Assembly: GCA_964017195.1 (NCBI GenBank)
Contig: OZ024895.1
Span: forward strand, 23,684,733 to 23,748,732
DNA length: 64,000 bases
From: Siderastrea radians
Taxonomy: Eukaryota; Cnidaria; Anthozoa; Scleractinia; Rhizangiidae
Direction of reading: 5' to 3'
A program made the position numbers and the translations under genes. The stretch's first letter is position 1. Each line of letters begins with the position of its first letter. Of this stretch, positions 31,901-39,150 are shown piece by piece. The notes under the pieces are model-generated. The model saw nothing but the letters and a program-made list of their open reading frames with translations. It did no database searches and was not told the DNA's origin.

Positions 31901-33260
31901 TCTGTGTTGCAAGCTGAAGGATTCTTCCTACAAAAATATGAGATCGCAGTCAAACAGAGAGGAATACAAAATTTCTATCATTTATTCAAGTCTAAAAAAG
32001 GCAGGTTTGGATTTCCGTGTGGCAGTCGGAAAATTTATTCGAACAGAGTGGCAGTATTTCCATCGACGTTTTGAAGTTAAGGGGAGATGATATCTTTTTA
32101 CATTGCTTCACCCGTTTACTGATCAGGTAAACTGGCGTCTGATAGTTCTTTTTATCACGTGACAGGCTTGAGACGCGAAGCTACTGAGCAAGATCGGGCA
32201 CAACTTGAATACGTTATGCCGCTGGTACAGAACGGGCACAATAAAACCACTAAAGCGTTATCTGACTGTATTTCTGTGAAGGACATCGTCAGTTCATGGT
32301 AAGGAGTTTGTGTAGTAAGATTGCTTTTCCAAATCTCTTTTCTTGTCAAGCGTGCAACAAGACTCAAGGATTCAACTCGTGCAACACGATTCAAGGGAAA
32401 TCATTTTTGAGTTGAAAGCGCGGAAAGTCGAACGCAAGTGTAGTATATTTTGCCGCAGTGACCATCTGTGCATGTTTTCCGACGCTTAGCACCAGCTGCA
32501 TCTTTTCCCGCGCTTTTCATCAGCTTTATATTTTCCAGCTTTTAGCACTGGTTCCAAGTTTTCCCTCTTTTAGCACTGGTTGCATGGTTTCCAGCTTATA
32601 GCAACAGGTGCAATAATGCTTTCTCGCGCTAATCACCGGTCTCGTTTTCCCTGTGCTGAGCTCTGGTTGCATGTCTCTCGCGCTTAGCACTTTTTTTTTT
32701 CGCATTTTTTGAGCATTCGTTGCGTGTTTTCCAGAGCTTAGCACCGCCGGTGTGTTTTATTTTCTAGTTTATCACTTTCTCTTTTTCCTAAAAATAACAA
32801 AAAAGAGTTTTCTTTATTCAGAATATACGACCGTTGAGTGGCATCGTCCCTGTCTGTGAAAATCTCATTTTATATATATGAATTTGATCGCCTTGCCTAG
32901 GAACATTTTCCGTCGATAGGAAAAACGTTCTTGCCCTGTAATGACCAGCAGTAACTGAAAACAACTTACCGCGTGGTGCTAACACAACACGACTCGACTT
33001 GGGTACGAAATGACTGTTACACTTTTTAAATCATTATGTTATTTGCTTTTCCTTTGTTTGGCCAGGCGTATATTCTGTGGTATTTTTTTTTTTACAGTGA
33101 AAAGCCGTACTAAAATCAGTTCGTTGTTGTTTTTAGGTGGGAGCAGCCAGCACAGTTTGTTGTACCGTGGGTCAAGTTAGATGACCTGAACATGAGGCAG
33201 TGGACTGACCAATGGACACTGTCCGCCACTCGCTTAAGACAACTACAGATGAGTCACTGA
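7969..33260 (+). CDS. HAUS5: HAUS augmin-like complex subunit 5 (19 exons)
   Basis: Augmin binds spindle microtubules and recruits gamma-tubulin ring complex so that new microtubules branch from old ones; HAUS5 is a coiled-coil subunit. I recognise it from the N-terminus (exon 2 reads LCRGSMVDIWKYVLQHVKS, close to the vertebrate LCxGxxADIWAYILQHV segment), the coiled-coil middle, and the C-terminal WWEQPAQ. Exons: 7969-8087, 11367-11429, 11984-12016, 13481-13656, 15273-15432, 15782-15899, 16150-16226, 16668-16722, 16858-16985, 19612-19693, 20153-20310, 22352-22514, 23416-23496, 28495-28640, 29339-29456, 31246-31291, 31744-31839, 32166-32298, 33137-33260. All phases agree and the total is 2076 nt, 691 residues; human HAUS5 is 633. 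Weakest parts are the junction of exons 16 and 17 and the acceptor of exon 13. The start is the first ATG of exon 1 (MAAERDIADELRRW). Introns are full of repeats, and intron 13 holds an antisense esterase gene. Confidence 0.9.
8367..8520. mobile_element. 154-bp MITE with 15-bp inverted ends
   Basis: CTAGACTGCGAGTAG at 8367-8381 is exactly mirrored by CTACTCGCAGTCTAG at 8506-8520. The flanks CATGCCC (8360-8366) and CATGCCT (8521-8527) look like a 7-bp target-site duplication with one change. Lies in HAUS5 intron 1. The inner halves include a second small palindrome around GGAGCGCCG/CGGCGCTCC. Confidence 0.8.
8690..9060. repeat. GAGAC-rich dispersed repeat
   Basis: Repeated 'TGAGAC' and 'CGAGACTCYGAGAC' words occur with irregular spacing; the clearest pair is near 8980-9035. 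No coding potential. In HAUS5 intron 1. Confidence 0.45.
9061..10818 (+). other. HAUS5 intron 1 sequence, little recognised
   Basis: Holds a short (GTT)n tract near 9384 and a hairpin with 11-bp perfect arms, CCATTTGGTCA (10189-10199) and TGACCAAATGG (10209-10219). Nothing else stood out. Confidence 0.45.
10819..10978 (+). repeat. Interspersed repeat, copy 1
   Basis: Begins near CAGGGGTTTCAATAAAACTTG and ends near GCTTATTGAAAGCACTG. It matches 21289-21468 over most of its length, including GAGTAGAGTARCCGACTGTA and CTTCAATTTAGG. Both copies are in HAUS5 introns and in the same orientation. Confidence 0.7.
12155..12245 (+). repeat. Interspersed repeat fragment
   Basis: Contains GAGCGTAGTCCTGAGAAGGA and GACTTACGTTTCGACAACCT followed by short TCATCAGAGTCATCATCAG repeats. 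The pattern is familiar to me as an abundant cnidarian repeat. It is immediately followed (about 12264-12390) by several copies of GTCATGGAA in loose tandem. Confidence 0.5.
12943..13215 (+). mobile_element. tRNA-derived SINE
   Basis: The head carries RNA polymerase III A-box-like TGGCGTAGTGGTTAGCACA and B-box-like GGTGGTTCGACAC, with a tRNA-like fold. The body contains TGGACTGGCATCCCATCCAG, a segment I recall from the shared tail of several animal SINEs. It ends next to the mariner-like MITE at 13237. Lies inside the U12 intron of HAUS5. Not a functional tRNA: the acceptor stem does not close. Confidence 0.7.
13237..13400. mobile_element. Mariner-like MITE with TA target sites
   Basis: The left end CAGTACTGGGCAAAAGTAAG is mirrored at the right by CTTACTTTTGCCTGGTACTT, with about 28-bp inverted ends. 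TA dinucleotides flank it at 13235-13236 and 13401-13402. The end sequence recalls Tc1/mariner termini. The 164-bp length means it is non-autonomous. Confidence 0.8.
13910..14338. mobile_element. piggyBac-like MITE with TTAA target sites
   Basis: TTAA flanks at 13906-13909 and 14339-14342 bracket imperfect inverted ends (AGTGCACCCAATCCTA against the complement of TTAGGTGGACT). An internal imperfect palindrome (near 14045-14195) pairs GCACGACCAAGT with CTCGGTCGTGTAAC. TTAA duplication is the piggyBac signature. Lies in HAUS5 intron 4. Confidence 0.7.
14825..14922. repeat. Foldback repeat, GCAACTTG-rich
   Basis: GGTGTTGCACTAGGCAA is mirrored by TTGCCTAGTGTAACAGCACC. Related GCAAC/GTTGC words extend back to 14640 (GGCAACTTTGTTGCG, ATTGCCCAGTGTCAC), so this may be one end of a larger nested element. 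A further loose inverted pair around TTGCACTTGCATTT covers about 14985-15165. Confidence 0.6.
17067..17604. mobile_element. 538-bp MITE with TA flanks
   Basis: CCATATTTTCTCAATGAAAC at the left is mirrored by GTTTAATTGAGAAAATATGG at the right, with TA on both sides. The interior has many 'GGCGTTTATT' and 'AATAAACGC' words. Fragments of the same family occur at about 24550-24600 and 24895-24985 inside the esterase intron. No coding capacity. In HAUS5 intron 9. Confidence 0.8.
17605..19611 (+). other. Rest of HAUS5 intron 9
   Basis: No exon seen. It holds a probable repeat fragment at about 18850-18970 (GGGGTCGTACTCCCATA, TGGCACACCCCCTCCC) and a run of about 11 G near 19157. An open frame at 18515-18772 lacks homology I can recognise. 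Confidence 0.45.
20515..22110 (-). repeat. Interspersed repeat, interrupted copy
   Basis: In reverse orientation this matches about 44665-45500. Examples: TTGGTGAAATAAAATACAAA, TTCATTGACTCTNACRGAGCCTGTTGTTTCGTAAC (shared as two adjacent words) and ATATTGTGATCAAGTTGGTGC. The stretch from about 21110 to 21830 has no counterpart there and contains the second copy of the 10819 repeat, so it is a nested insertion. In HAUS5 intron 11. Confidence 0.75.
22917..23152 (+). repeat. Interspersed repeat starting with CCCGCCGTCAGGACGGGG
   Basis: Opens with a strong stem-loop (CCCCG/CGGGG arms around CGTCAGGA) and ends near TAATGCCCCTGGGGCTTTTC TTGTT. A second copy at 30221-30405 shares GGTCAAACAAATACTCGTCG and ACAACGGCGGGG. 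Both lie in HAUS5 introns, same orientation. Confidence 0.7.
23272..23344. mobile_element. Short foldback MITE
   Basis: GGTGCCTAGCCTGCGTCGCA is mirrored by TGCGACGCAGGCTACTGGCA CC, giving about 24-bp arms around a 25-bp A/T-rich centre. Just upstream of HAUS5 exon 13. Confidence 0.75.
23874..26807 (-). CDS. Carboxylesterase/cholinesterase-family protein (2 exons)
   Basis: Exon 1 is 25639-26807, donor CG|GTGAGT; exon 2 is 23874-24507, acceptor CCACAG. Together they encode 600 residues, normal for a type-B carboxylesterase (alpha/beta hydrolase cleaving ester bonds). Visible parts: a basic then hydrophobic N-terminus (residues 10-33) like a signal peptide; oxyanion-hole HGGG at 142-145; nucleophile Ser222 in GVSAGG; acid Glu348 in TSQEGSPF; His469 in GVAHAENI; a hydrophobic C-terminal tail (about 580-600) that could be a membrane or GPI-anchor signal. 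The usual GESAGG has Val for Glu here, so substrate range may differ. Cysteines at 98, 121 and others fit the family's disulfides. Both exons are intact, so the gene looks functional. It lies wholly inside HAUS5 intron 13 on the opposite strand. It cannot be assigned to acetylcholinesterase versus general esterase from motifs alone. Confidence 0.9.
25213..25633. mobile_element. Head-to-head SINE pair forming a perfect palindrome, with TSDs
   Basis: 25274-25621 is a perfect inverted repeat: 174-bp arms, no spacer, centre between 25447 and 25448 (GGTTC|GAACC). Each arm contains a tRNA-like head (GGCTTGTTAGCTCAATTGG, A box; GGTTCGAATCC, B box) and the SINE body ending ATAACTGCGAGGATC. The left arm continues into a fuller SINE tail (25226-25273). 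TGAGAAATGTTAA occurs at 25213-25225 and again at 25621-25633, a 13-bp target-site duplication flanking the whole insertion. It lies in the intron of the esterase gene. Confidence 0.85.
26895..26965 (-). promoter_or_regulatory. Candidate promoter of the esterase gene
   Basis: On the minus strand, upstream of the ATG at 26807, are two TATA-like words (CTATTTTTATACAG near 26950 and GATAAATAGG near 26912) and a TGACGTGAC element between them (near 26925). Spacing of about 100-140 bp to the ATG would allow a short 5' leader. Confidence 0.35.
28171..28374. mobile_element. MITE with GCTACAATCTCGGAC ends and poly-G
   Basis: GCTACAATCTCGGAC at the left is mirrored by GTCCGAGATTGTAGC at the right. Inside are a poly-C run near 28219 and a poly-G run of about 19 near 28310, themselves arranged as an inverted pair. 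In HAUS5 intron 13, just upstream of exon 14. Confidence 0.8.
28885..29235. mobile_element. Inverted-repeat element related to 6872-7476
   Basis: Two direct sub-units 'TGTATGGAAAAACTGGTGAGAA' like (near 28899 and 29005) each followed by TTTTCCRCCRAATG, then a segment rich in TTCCATTTTATTTCC. The word pattern matches the element at 6872-7476. In HAUS5 intron 14. Confidence 0.45.
29670..30180. repeat. GAGAGT-rich irregular repeat
   Basis: Words such as GAGAGTCAGTGAGAG, GCACGAGAGTCAGCGAGAGC and CGAGAGTTTATGAGAGTTAG recur many times at irregular spacing, with inverted AACTCTC words at 29778 and 30145-30175. Open frames across it are compositional. In HAUS5 intron 15. Confidence 0.6.
30221..30405 (+). 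repeat. Second copy of the CCCCGCCGTCAGGACGGGG repeat
   Basis: See 22917-23152; this copy is shorter in the middle. In HAUS5 intron 15, next to the TTAA MITE. Confidence 0.7.
30458..30852. mobile_element. piggyBac-like MITE, TTAA flanks
   Basis: TTAA at 30454-30457 and 30853-30856 brackets the inverted ends GGACGGTGCCTCCT and AGGAGGCACCGTCC. Inverted similarity runs further in (CTATGTGGAAAAAGCAGATC against the complement near 30785-30810; GGTAACCACGC against GCGTGGTTACC). Non-autonomous; HAUS5 intron 15. Confidence 0.85.
31292..31743 (+). other. HAUS5: Intron 16 of HAUS5, apparent GC-AG splice pair
   Basis: The best donor after the exon-16 codons for LLPTAMKLKEK is AAAG|GCAAGA, a GC donor with an otherwise good match to U1. 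The only nearby GT alternative is C|GTATTA at 31300/31301, which keeps the same phase and adds three residues. The intron contains a tandem 19-bp duplication (TTGACTGGCCAGCC type, about 31349-31385) and a strong hairpin at 31391-31488. Confidence 0.55.
31391..31488. repeat. 98-bp hairpin with about 45-bp arms
   Basis: Left arm runs from TTAGATTATGAGCTCGAG to TTGATGAGGCC; after a 3-nt TTT loop the right arm GGCCTCATCAACTATCACG mirrors it back to ATAATCTAA with few mismatches. A related palindromic piece around TATCTATCACGAAATAGATA lies at 31602-31625, and TAGTATAAATCTAG / TAGATTTATACTA (31493, 31668) may be its own inverted ends. Confidence 0.75.
32434..32770 (+). repeat. Degenerate minisatellite, unit about 27-30 bp
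   Basis: About ten imperfect units of the form GCTTAGCACTGGTTGCATG followed by TTTTCCA. Repeats are diverged and unequal in length. In HAUS5 intron 18. Confidence 0.7.
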
Positions 33261-33286
33261 CAATATACCCATGCAGTCACTCTGCC

Positions 33287-33292
33287 AATAAA
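33287..33292 (+). terminator. HAUS5: Polyadenylation signal AATAAA of HAUS5
   Basis: AATAAA lies 27 nt after the HAUS5 stop codon. The very short 3' untranslated region would be unusual but plausible; further signals could lie beyond. Confidence 0.6.
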
Positions 33293-33579
33293 TGTCCATT
33301 TATGTACTTAATATTTGATTATTTTCTATGCCTGTACTATCTCCTGTCAAAATTCTGAAAAACGGCGAAGTTGTTATGGATATTTTCAACGACTTATACC
33401 CGTGGATGAGGGACTCCCAAGTGACAGTGATGAGGATAAGTGGCATACCTTTCAACTAGGGTTTAAATTCGCGGGTTGGTGACGCTGTTTAAATCCTGAC
33501 GACAACCTTAAAAATTATCCTGGATCCTTATGGGGTTTTAAGCCGGAAAAAAAATATGACCCACAAAAAGAGAGTACCG

Positions 33580-34135
33580 TGTGGGCCTAAATTTTTGCGG
33601 ATTTCTCAGTAATTTTTGCGATTTGCAGATTTTTTCACGATCCGCAAAAAAGAGTTCCAGCGAAAAAAAAAAAAACTCCAGCAATAATTTTCTCCGCAAA
33701 AATTTACTCCACAGTCTAAATTATATACAAACATCTCCTTTTACATGTAGTGCAAAATCATGTTGGCACCCATTTACTTAAACCGTCTCTTTCGTTCAGA
33801 AACAAAACGAAATTAGAAGCAAAATATTCAGAAATAAAACGATGAAACTCCAGTTGGTCAGGAGCTCCTGAGTTGGTACGTGTATTTGACAGTTAAAACC
33901 TTTAAAGAAAAGGATCGTCTGAAGGTACTCCATCGATTAAGAGCATGTTGTTTACCTGTATTGGATTGTTTGTACTAAAAAAGACGTTATCATTCCAAAT
34001 AGAAGGCGACTTCCTGAAAATCGCAAAACTTAATTCCCAGCAAGAAAAAACAGTTTCTTGGGTAATCGCAAAAGTTAGTTCCCGGAAAACAAAAAATCGC
34101 CAATCTGCAAAATTAAACTCCCGCAAAAATTTAGT
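33580..34135. mobile_element. Inverted-repeat element with CTAAATTTTTGCGG ends
   Basis: CTAAATTTTTGCGGATTT at the left is mirrored by CCCGCAAAAATTTAGTA at the right. The interior has many 'CGCAAAA' and 'TTTTTGCG' words. Open frames of 66-77 codons here are repeat-derived. Lies about 300 bp after the HAUS5 stop. Confidence 0.65.
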
Positions 34136-35150
34136 ACTACATAGTATGTTACCTTTTAGGGGTTGCCTTTTTTTCTAATTGAGCTTTATGTTCAATGCAT
34201 CAATCCAAACCACTATAATCCTCAACTAAGGGTAAACGATAAAGGAATAACTTTATAGAGAAACTGAGGTGCTTTGTCGGTGGGGAGTGAAACATTTTCA
34301 TTTGCTGACGATTTATCCCAAACGCTTGAAATGTCGACTTCTGAGTCTTGTTACGGTGTCCAATTTTCCTACCAGGAGGGAACCACTGCTAGCAGGGTAC
34401 AATTTACCTTAACTATATCAGCTCAGTTGATTTTAAATCGAAATGCTAAGTGAAAATCGCCCGACCGCGAGTTACTACAATCCCAGTGCGTCTATGCGTT
34501 ATAGATTGTATCTCTATAAGTTTAAGTTTTGTGTAAGTCAGCGTAAAATACTCTGTCAAGACGTGTAGTAATTAATAATTTAACACTTTTATAGCGCTCA
34601 CATCCACTAGTTGTTCGTGGTGCTTTACAACAATCTTAAAAATAATATTTTATAATAATAAATACATAAAAATAGAAATAAGAAGATATAAAACATTAAA
34701 CTCTAATAATAAATTAAACCAATATTAATAATTTAGACAGACTCTTTTGGTAAATAACAGTGTAAAGAACGTGCTGGGTATTAAGTGTTTGGTAAATGTA
34801 TTTCTAGTTCAGTGGTTTCCTTCGGTTTTGATGATCTCTTCATACGTACAGCAGTACTGATTTTAGTTAGATCCGATGTTCTCCCTTTTCGAAAACGAAC
34901 GCGAGAATTTGTCGATTAACCTCTGCGAAGCGAGGGTAAAGCGATCGGTTGGACGGGACACACGCGTTTGCAAGAGTAGCGCAGCCAAGTTATAACGGAG
35001 GGAGGATGTCAGGTTTACAACGTACATTGCTTTTTATTTAGACTGTTTTTCCGTGTGATCGTCAAGACCCGCCACATTGCTTTGTTATACTGAGCGCAAC
35101 CTGGGGAGAGTTTTGACATTCAAATATAACATAGCATGGCGGCGTTTGAT
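34136..35150. other. No gene; repeat fragment at 34565-34740
   Basis: 34565-34740 contains TTATAGCGCTCACATCCACT and GTGGTGCTTTACAACAATCT then an A/T-rich tail with ATAATAATAAATAC, a pattern typical of a dispersed repeat tail. The rest shows nothing recognisable. Confidence 0.4.
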
Positions 35151-38100
35151 GGAAGAAGATCTTGACGATGCGAGGTTAAACGAATGAATGCAGCGGGACG
35201 CTTTATCATTACTACCTGAAACTGAAGTAAAGCAACCATAAAACCAATAACACGAGCCGATAGGTCGCTGAGACGTTCAACAACAGAACATGCCGATCAT
35301 TTCCGATCTCAAAAGACTTTCCTTGCCTGGGAGACGAGACCGGAAATTGTGTCTGAAGAGTCATTTATCGCTTAGTTGGGTGGCTGAGGTCTGGCCCACC
35401 CTTACAGCTGAAAACTTTCAACTCAGTTGGAGAAATCATTTTTACTAGACCTCACGAAAATGGGCAGGCTTTGAATTGAACATGAACTGACTTATTTTTC
35501 TTGTTTGGTCTTTTCAATGCCATGAATATCGCGAAAAGTCGTTCTGCCAAACTTTAACTTTAAAATAAAATCAATGAAGCTGTTTATTTTCGGATAATGA
35601 CAACTTTATTGTTCATCTTGATTTTTTCCTTTGAATTGAAAGGTAAATACCACTGAGCCTTTTAAACTAAGCTGGCAAGTAGGGATAAATCAGTTGTGTT
35701 CATGTGGTATACTTTTGTGTCACTGGACTACCATCTGTCGATGGAAATGCTGTCATTGAAGTTGTTACTTTCTTGTTTGTACTGATTCTTGTTTGTATTT
35801 TTTTAATCAGTTGGGTTGAACGCTTCTAGGATTTTTAGGATTCAACCCAAGGTTTGCTAGAAAAGCTGTTGTCTTTGTCGACTGAGTTCGCTCATACAAT
35901 AATATTGTTCCTCGCAAGAGTCGTATATGAGTTCAAATGCAACGAGATTGAGTTAAATAGTTGTTTTATTATATAAACAACCTCTGGATTGTGCGGAAAT
36001 GTTATTACCTTACTGGAGTAGAATCAGAACGTTTGCTGACATACGGGGATGCTCACATGATAATCATACATTACACAATGTACACACTAAAATCTCGATG
36101 ACTCGAAGTGTTAAGACAAACAAAACTCAGTGTTCGAGTTTTCAGAGTTAACATTACTGTAATGATTGAGTCAGGGTAAATTGATATCAGTTCGAGTTGG
36201 CAAGGAGGGGTTCAAATCGCGCTATAAAATCGGTATCGAAATTCTATTGTAAAATGCATGGTCGAAAACAGGGTTGAAAGTTGACAAGTTCTGCGTGGAA
36301 AGCTATCGGCGAAAGCAGCGCATGTCCATGCCATTTATTCCTTTTGCACGGAGGCTATTCTCCACTTGTTCACAAAAAAAAAAGAACGAAAAATTCCTTC
36401 GCGTGTACGTACCATGCAGTGGTTTTCACGATAGTATCCCGACATTTTTGCAGTTTCTGTCGTAAAGACCTCAGACTCGACCGTCTTATATATCAGGTTA
36501 ATCCCTTTATAGTTTCCGAATGGAAACGCAGAAGAACCAGTATCTTCGTCCACACGCGTCATACGGGTGAATACAGCAGTATTTTTCTTCGGTGCGACAA
36601 AAAAGTCTTCTAGATTAGATTACATAAGGAAGTAAATTACTGTCTGTTTTCGTAACAGACTGGTAATAATGATAATTCTTCCGACTTGAATCACCCTGAT
36701 AATTCTGTGAACCGTCTTTCTTTCAGGTTATCGGGCGTTAGAATCCGCCCGTCAGTCTGTAGACTACTGAAAAACTGCTTTACGTTCTACAAAAGAATAG
36801 TTCTTTCTCTCATTTTGGTTTTTGTTTTTGCGTTTTGTTTTTTTGTTTGTTTTTTGTTTTTGTTTTCTGAACCGTACAATTGAAACAATTAATGCTCCTC
36901 AAGCCAAGGAATATAAGTATAAAAAGGCTAATCTATAACAATCTGTTTGAAGTTAACTGGAAATTGATAATCAGTGTAGTGTGACTTGAACGGTGCCGGT
37001 AACGGAACACTGAAAACCAGATGATCAATAAAAAGAGCAACTCTTGACATTTCTAGATCCTTTGTCGGTGTTTTTTTTAGACTATTCTGAGAAACGTTCA
37101 ACTTTGAATTAGGACTTGGAGTAAGGGTACGTGTCACGAAAGTTATAAGTCGCTTATTTGTCAGGACAAAGTCAGCATGTCCAAATTCGCGGGAACTGGG
37201 TTTGGCGAATTGATAAATCGCCGTTGCAAAGTACAATGCATAAGAACTGTAAAAGGAGAGAAAAATCAAGCCTAGGTCAATTTTGTTGTTTGCCCCATTT
37301 TGCATCAGTGCTTTTTAATTATTACTTTTTAATCGGATCTTGATTTCAGACAATCCAAATCCGGCTGGGCTCGCGTGCGGATATCCTCTTGTCCAAATGA
37401 AACTGCGCCCTAAATTGAGTCACGTCGACTCCTAAAAAACACGAAATCACAGGAAAACTGGCTAACCTCAAGCGGAAACAGAGATACAACAGATTAACCA
37501 AGACGGGAATTGACCCTTTTCCTCACAGAGACAGACCATGAGTAGTTCTAACTTTTGAAATCCTAAAGTGTGACCATTCAAATGAAAGCTGTTGACAGGG
37601 CCAGTCAAAGAGAAAGAAATTTGAGCAAAATCTTCAGAAGTTGAAGAAATTGTTAGGATAGGGAAACTTATCCCCGAATTTCCGAGTTGCTCAGTGTTGG
37701 CCTCTCGAAAATGCTTGCTGAGCTTATTTTGCACTCTAAACGACATTTGTCTCGCGGGAACAAACGGAAATTAATTTTGGTTTGCTGCGAAAGCTTGAGG
37801 TGACCAAATGAAACTCACTTTCATCACAGTTGAACCGGAATCGCTGAGGAAATTTAGGCCTTCCGAACAGTATTCCACCCAAATGATTCACTGGCTGTCC
37901 TTGTATGGAGCAGTGCCCTCCCGGTTGCGGTGCAAGTTGGTTTCAGCTTTTAAGTTGGAAAATGAAATCCTAAAGTTTGACCACTCCAATGAAAGTTATT
38001 TAGCAGTGCTTTCTTGCAGTACAGTATTGTTTATTGTGCTTTACAAGGTGGTTCTTGCTTTTAAGTTTGTCGCGAAATCCGCCTAGCTAGTGCGTGGCCA

Positions 38101-38839
38101 ATCAAATTCAAATCTCATTGAGCAGTGCATCACTGTGGTAACGTTTGAATCTGACTATGGATAGAATCTTTCCGCACTTTGACCGTCAAAATGAAAGCTG
38201 TTGTGTAGTAGTCTCTTACAGTGGCTCACTGCTGTTTTGGACTATTTGAAGCATTCGTACTCCATTGGCAATCCTGTAAGGTAGCCAGAATTACGGAATA
38301 CGTGGACGATGTATTCCGTAAAACGTTATGAGAATGCTGAGTTTCAGTCATGGAAGAAAGGCTCAGAATTTCCTGCTTACTTCGAACTAAAAGAAACATT
38401 AATGTTCTAAAAAAGAGAAAACTGCTGTCTTTTATCAATATTCTAAATAGCTTCATACAGACAGGAAAAAACCGCTCCACCATTTTTCATTTCAGCCGGT
38501 GGCCTGTGGTTCCCATTGTAGCCAGACTAAATACTTACACTGATTTAGTTTTCCTTCTTTTTCTTGCTCCAACATCGTTGGAGATATTTGTTTAAACTAA
38601 CTCAATTTGAACTCTACGGATTCTTAAGCTGAATATAATTCTTTCTTGGGAGAAAAACTTGGAGGACAAAAAATCCACGAAATCAAGAGCTGCCGTCAAA
38701 TTTCGGGAAGTCCTTGTTGGCGTTTCGGGACACAAGAAGACATTTTTACCCCTCCCGCGCGAACTGACAAAGGCCATTCATTTTTGCATATTGCGAACTT
38801 TGACCTGGGTAACATTCGACATTCCTCCAAAGGAAACTC

Positions 38840-38882
38840 TTCCCTGCTAGCAGAGGTCTCTCATGGCGAGAAAATAAAGGAG

Positions 38883-38959
<77 letters not shown>

Positions 38960-39150
38960 TTTATTAACGTGTCAAAAACTGTAGTAGCTGAGGGGAAAAG
39001 TCCCCTCTACTAATTGTGGACACCTAACCTGCCTAACTAAAAACGTAATTAATATATATAAAATGGAAAAAGGAGAGAAGGAGAGAGTCTCTCCTTCTTT
39101 CCTTTATGTTCTCGCCGTGAGAGATCTCTGCCAGCAGAGGAGTCTCTTGG
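38840..39150. mobile_element. MITE with (ATA)n, only in copy A
   Basis: CTGCTAGCAGAGGTCTCTCA (TGGCGAGAA follows) is mirrored by TTCTCGCCGTGAGAGATCTC and TGCCAGCAGAG at the right. Between them is an uninterrupted (AAT)n tract of about 75 bp (38883-38957). Copy B runs straight through the matching site near 50070-50100. Confidence 0.8.

Noticed and set aside
36928..37305. 125-codon open frame on the minus strand
   Set aside because: The matching stretch of the second duplication copy (about 48180-48560) does not keep the frame, and the peptide has no recognisable domain.
38883..38957. Trinucleotide array as a CRISPR-like or satellite array
   Set aside because: It is a simple (AAT)n microsatellite inside a MITE.
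38646..38984. 112-codon open frame ending in poly-isoleucine
   Set aside because: The end is translation of the (AAT)n microsatellite and the frame crosses the edge of a MITE.
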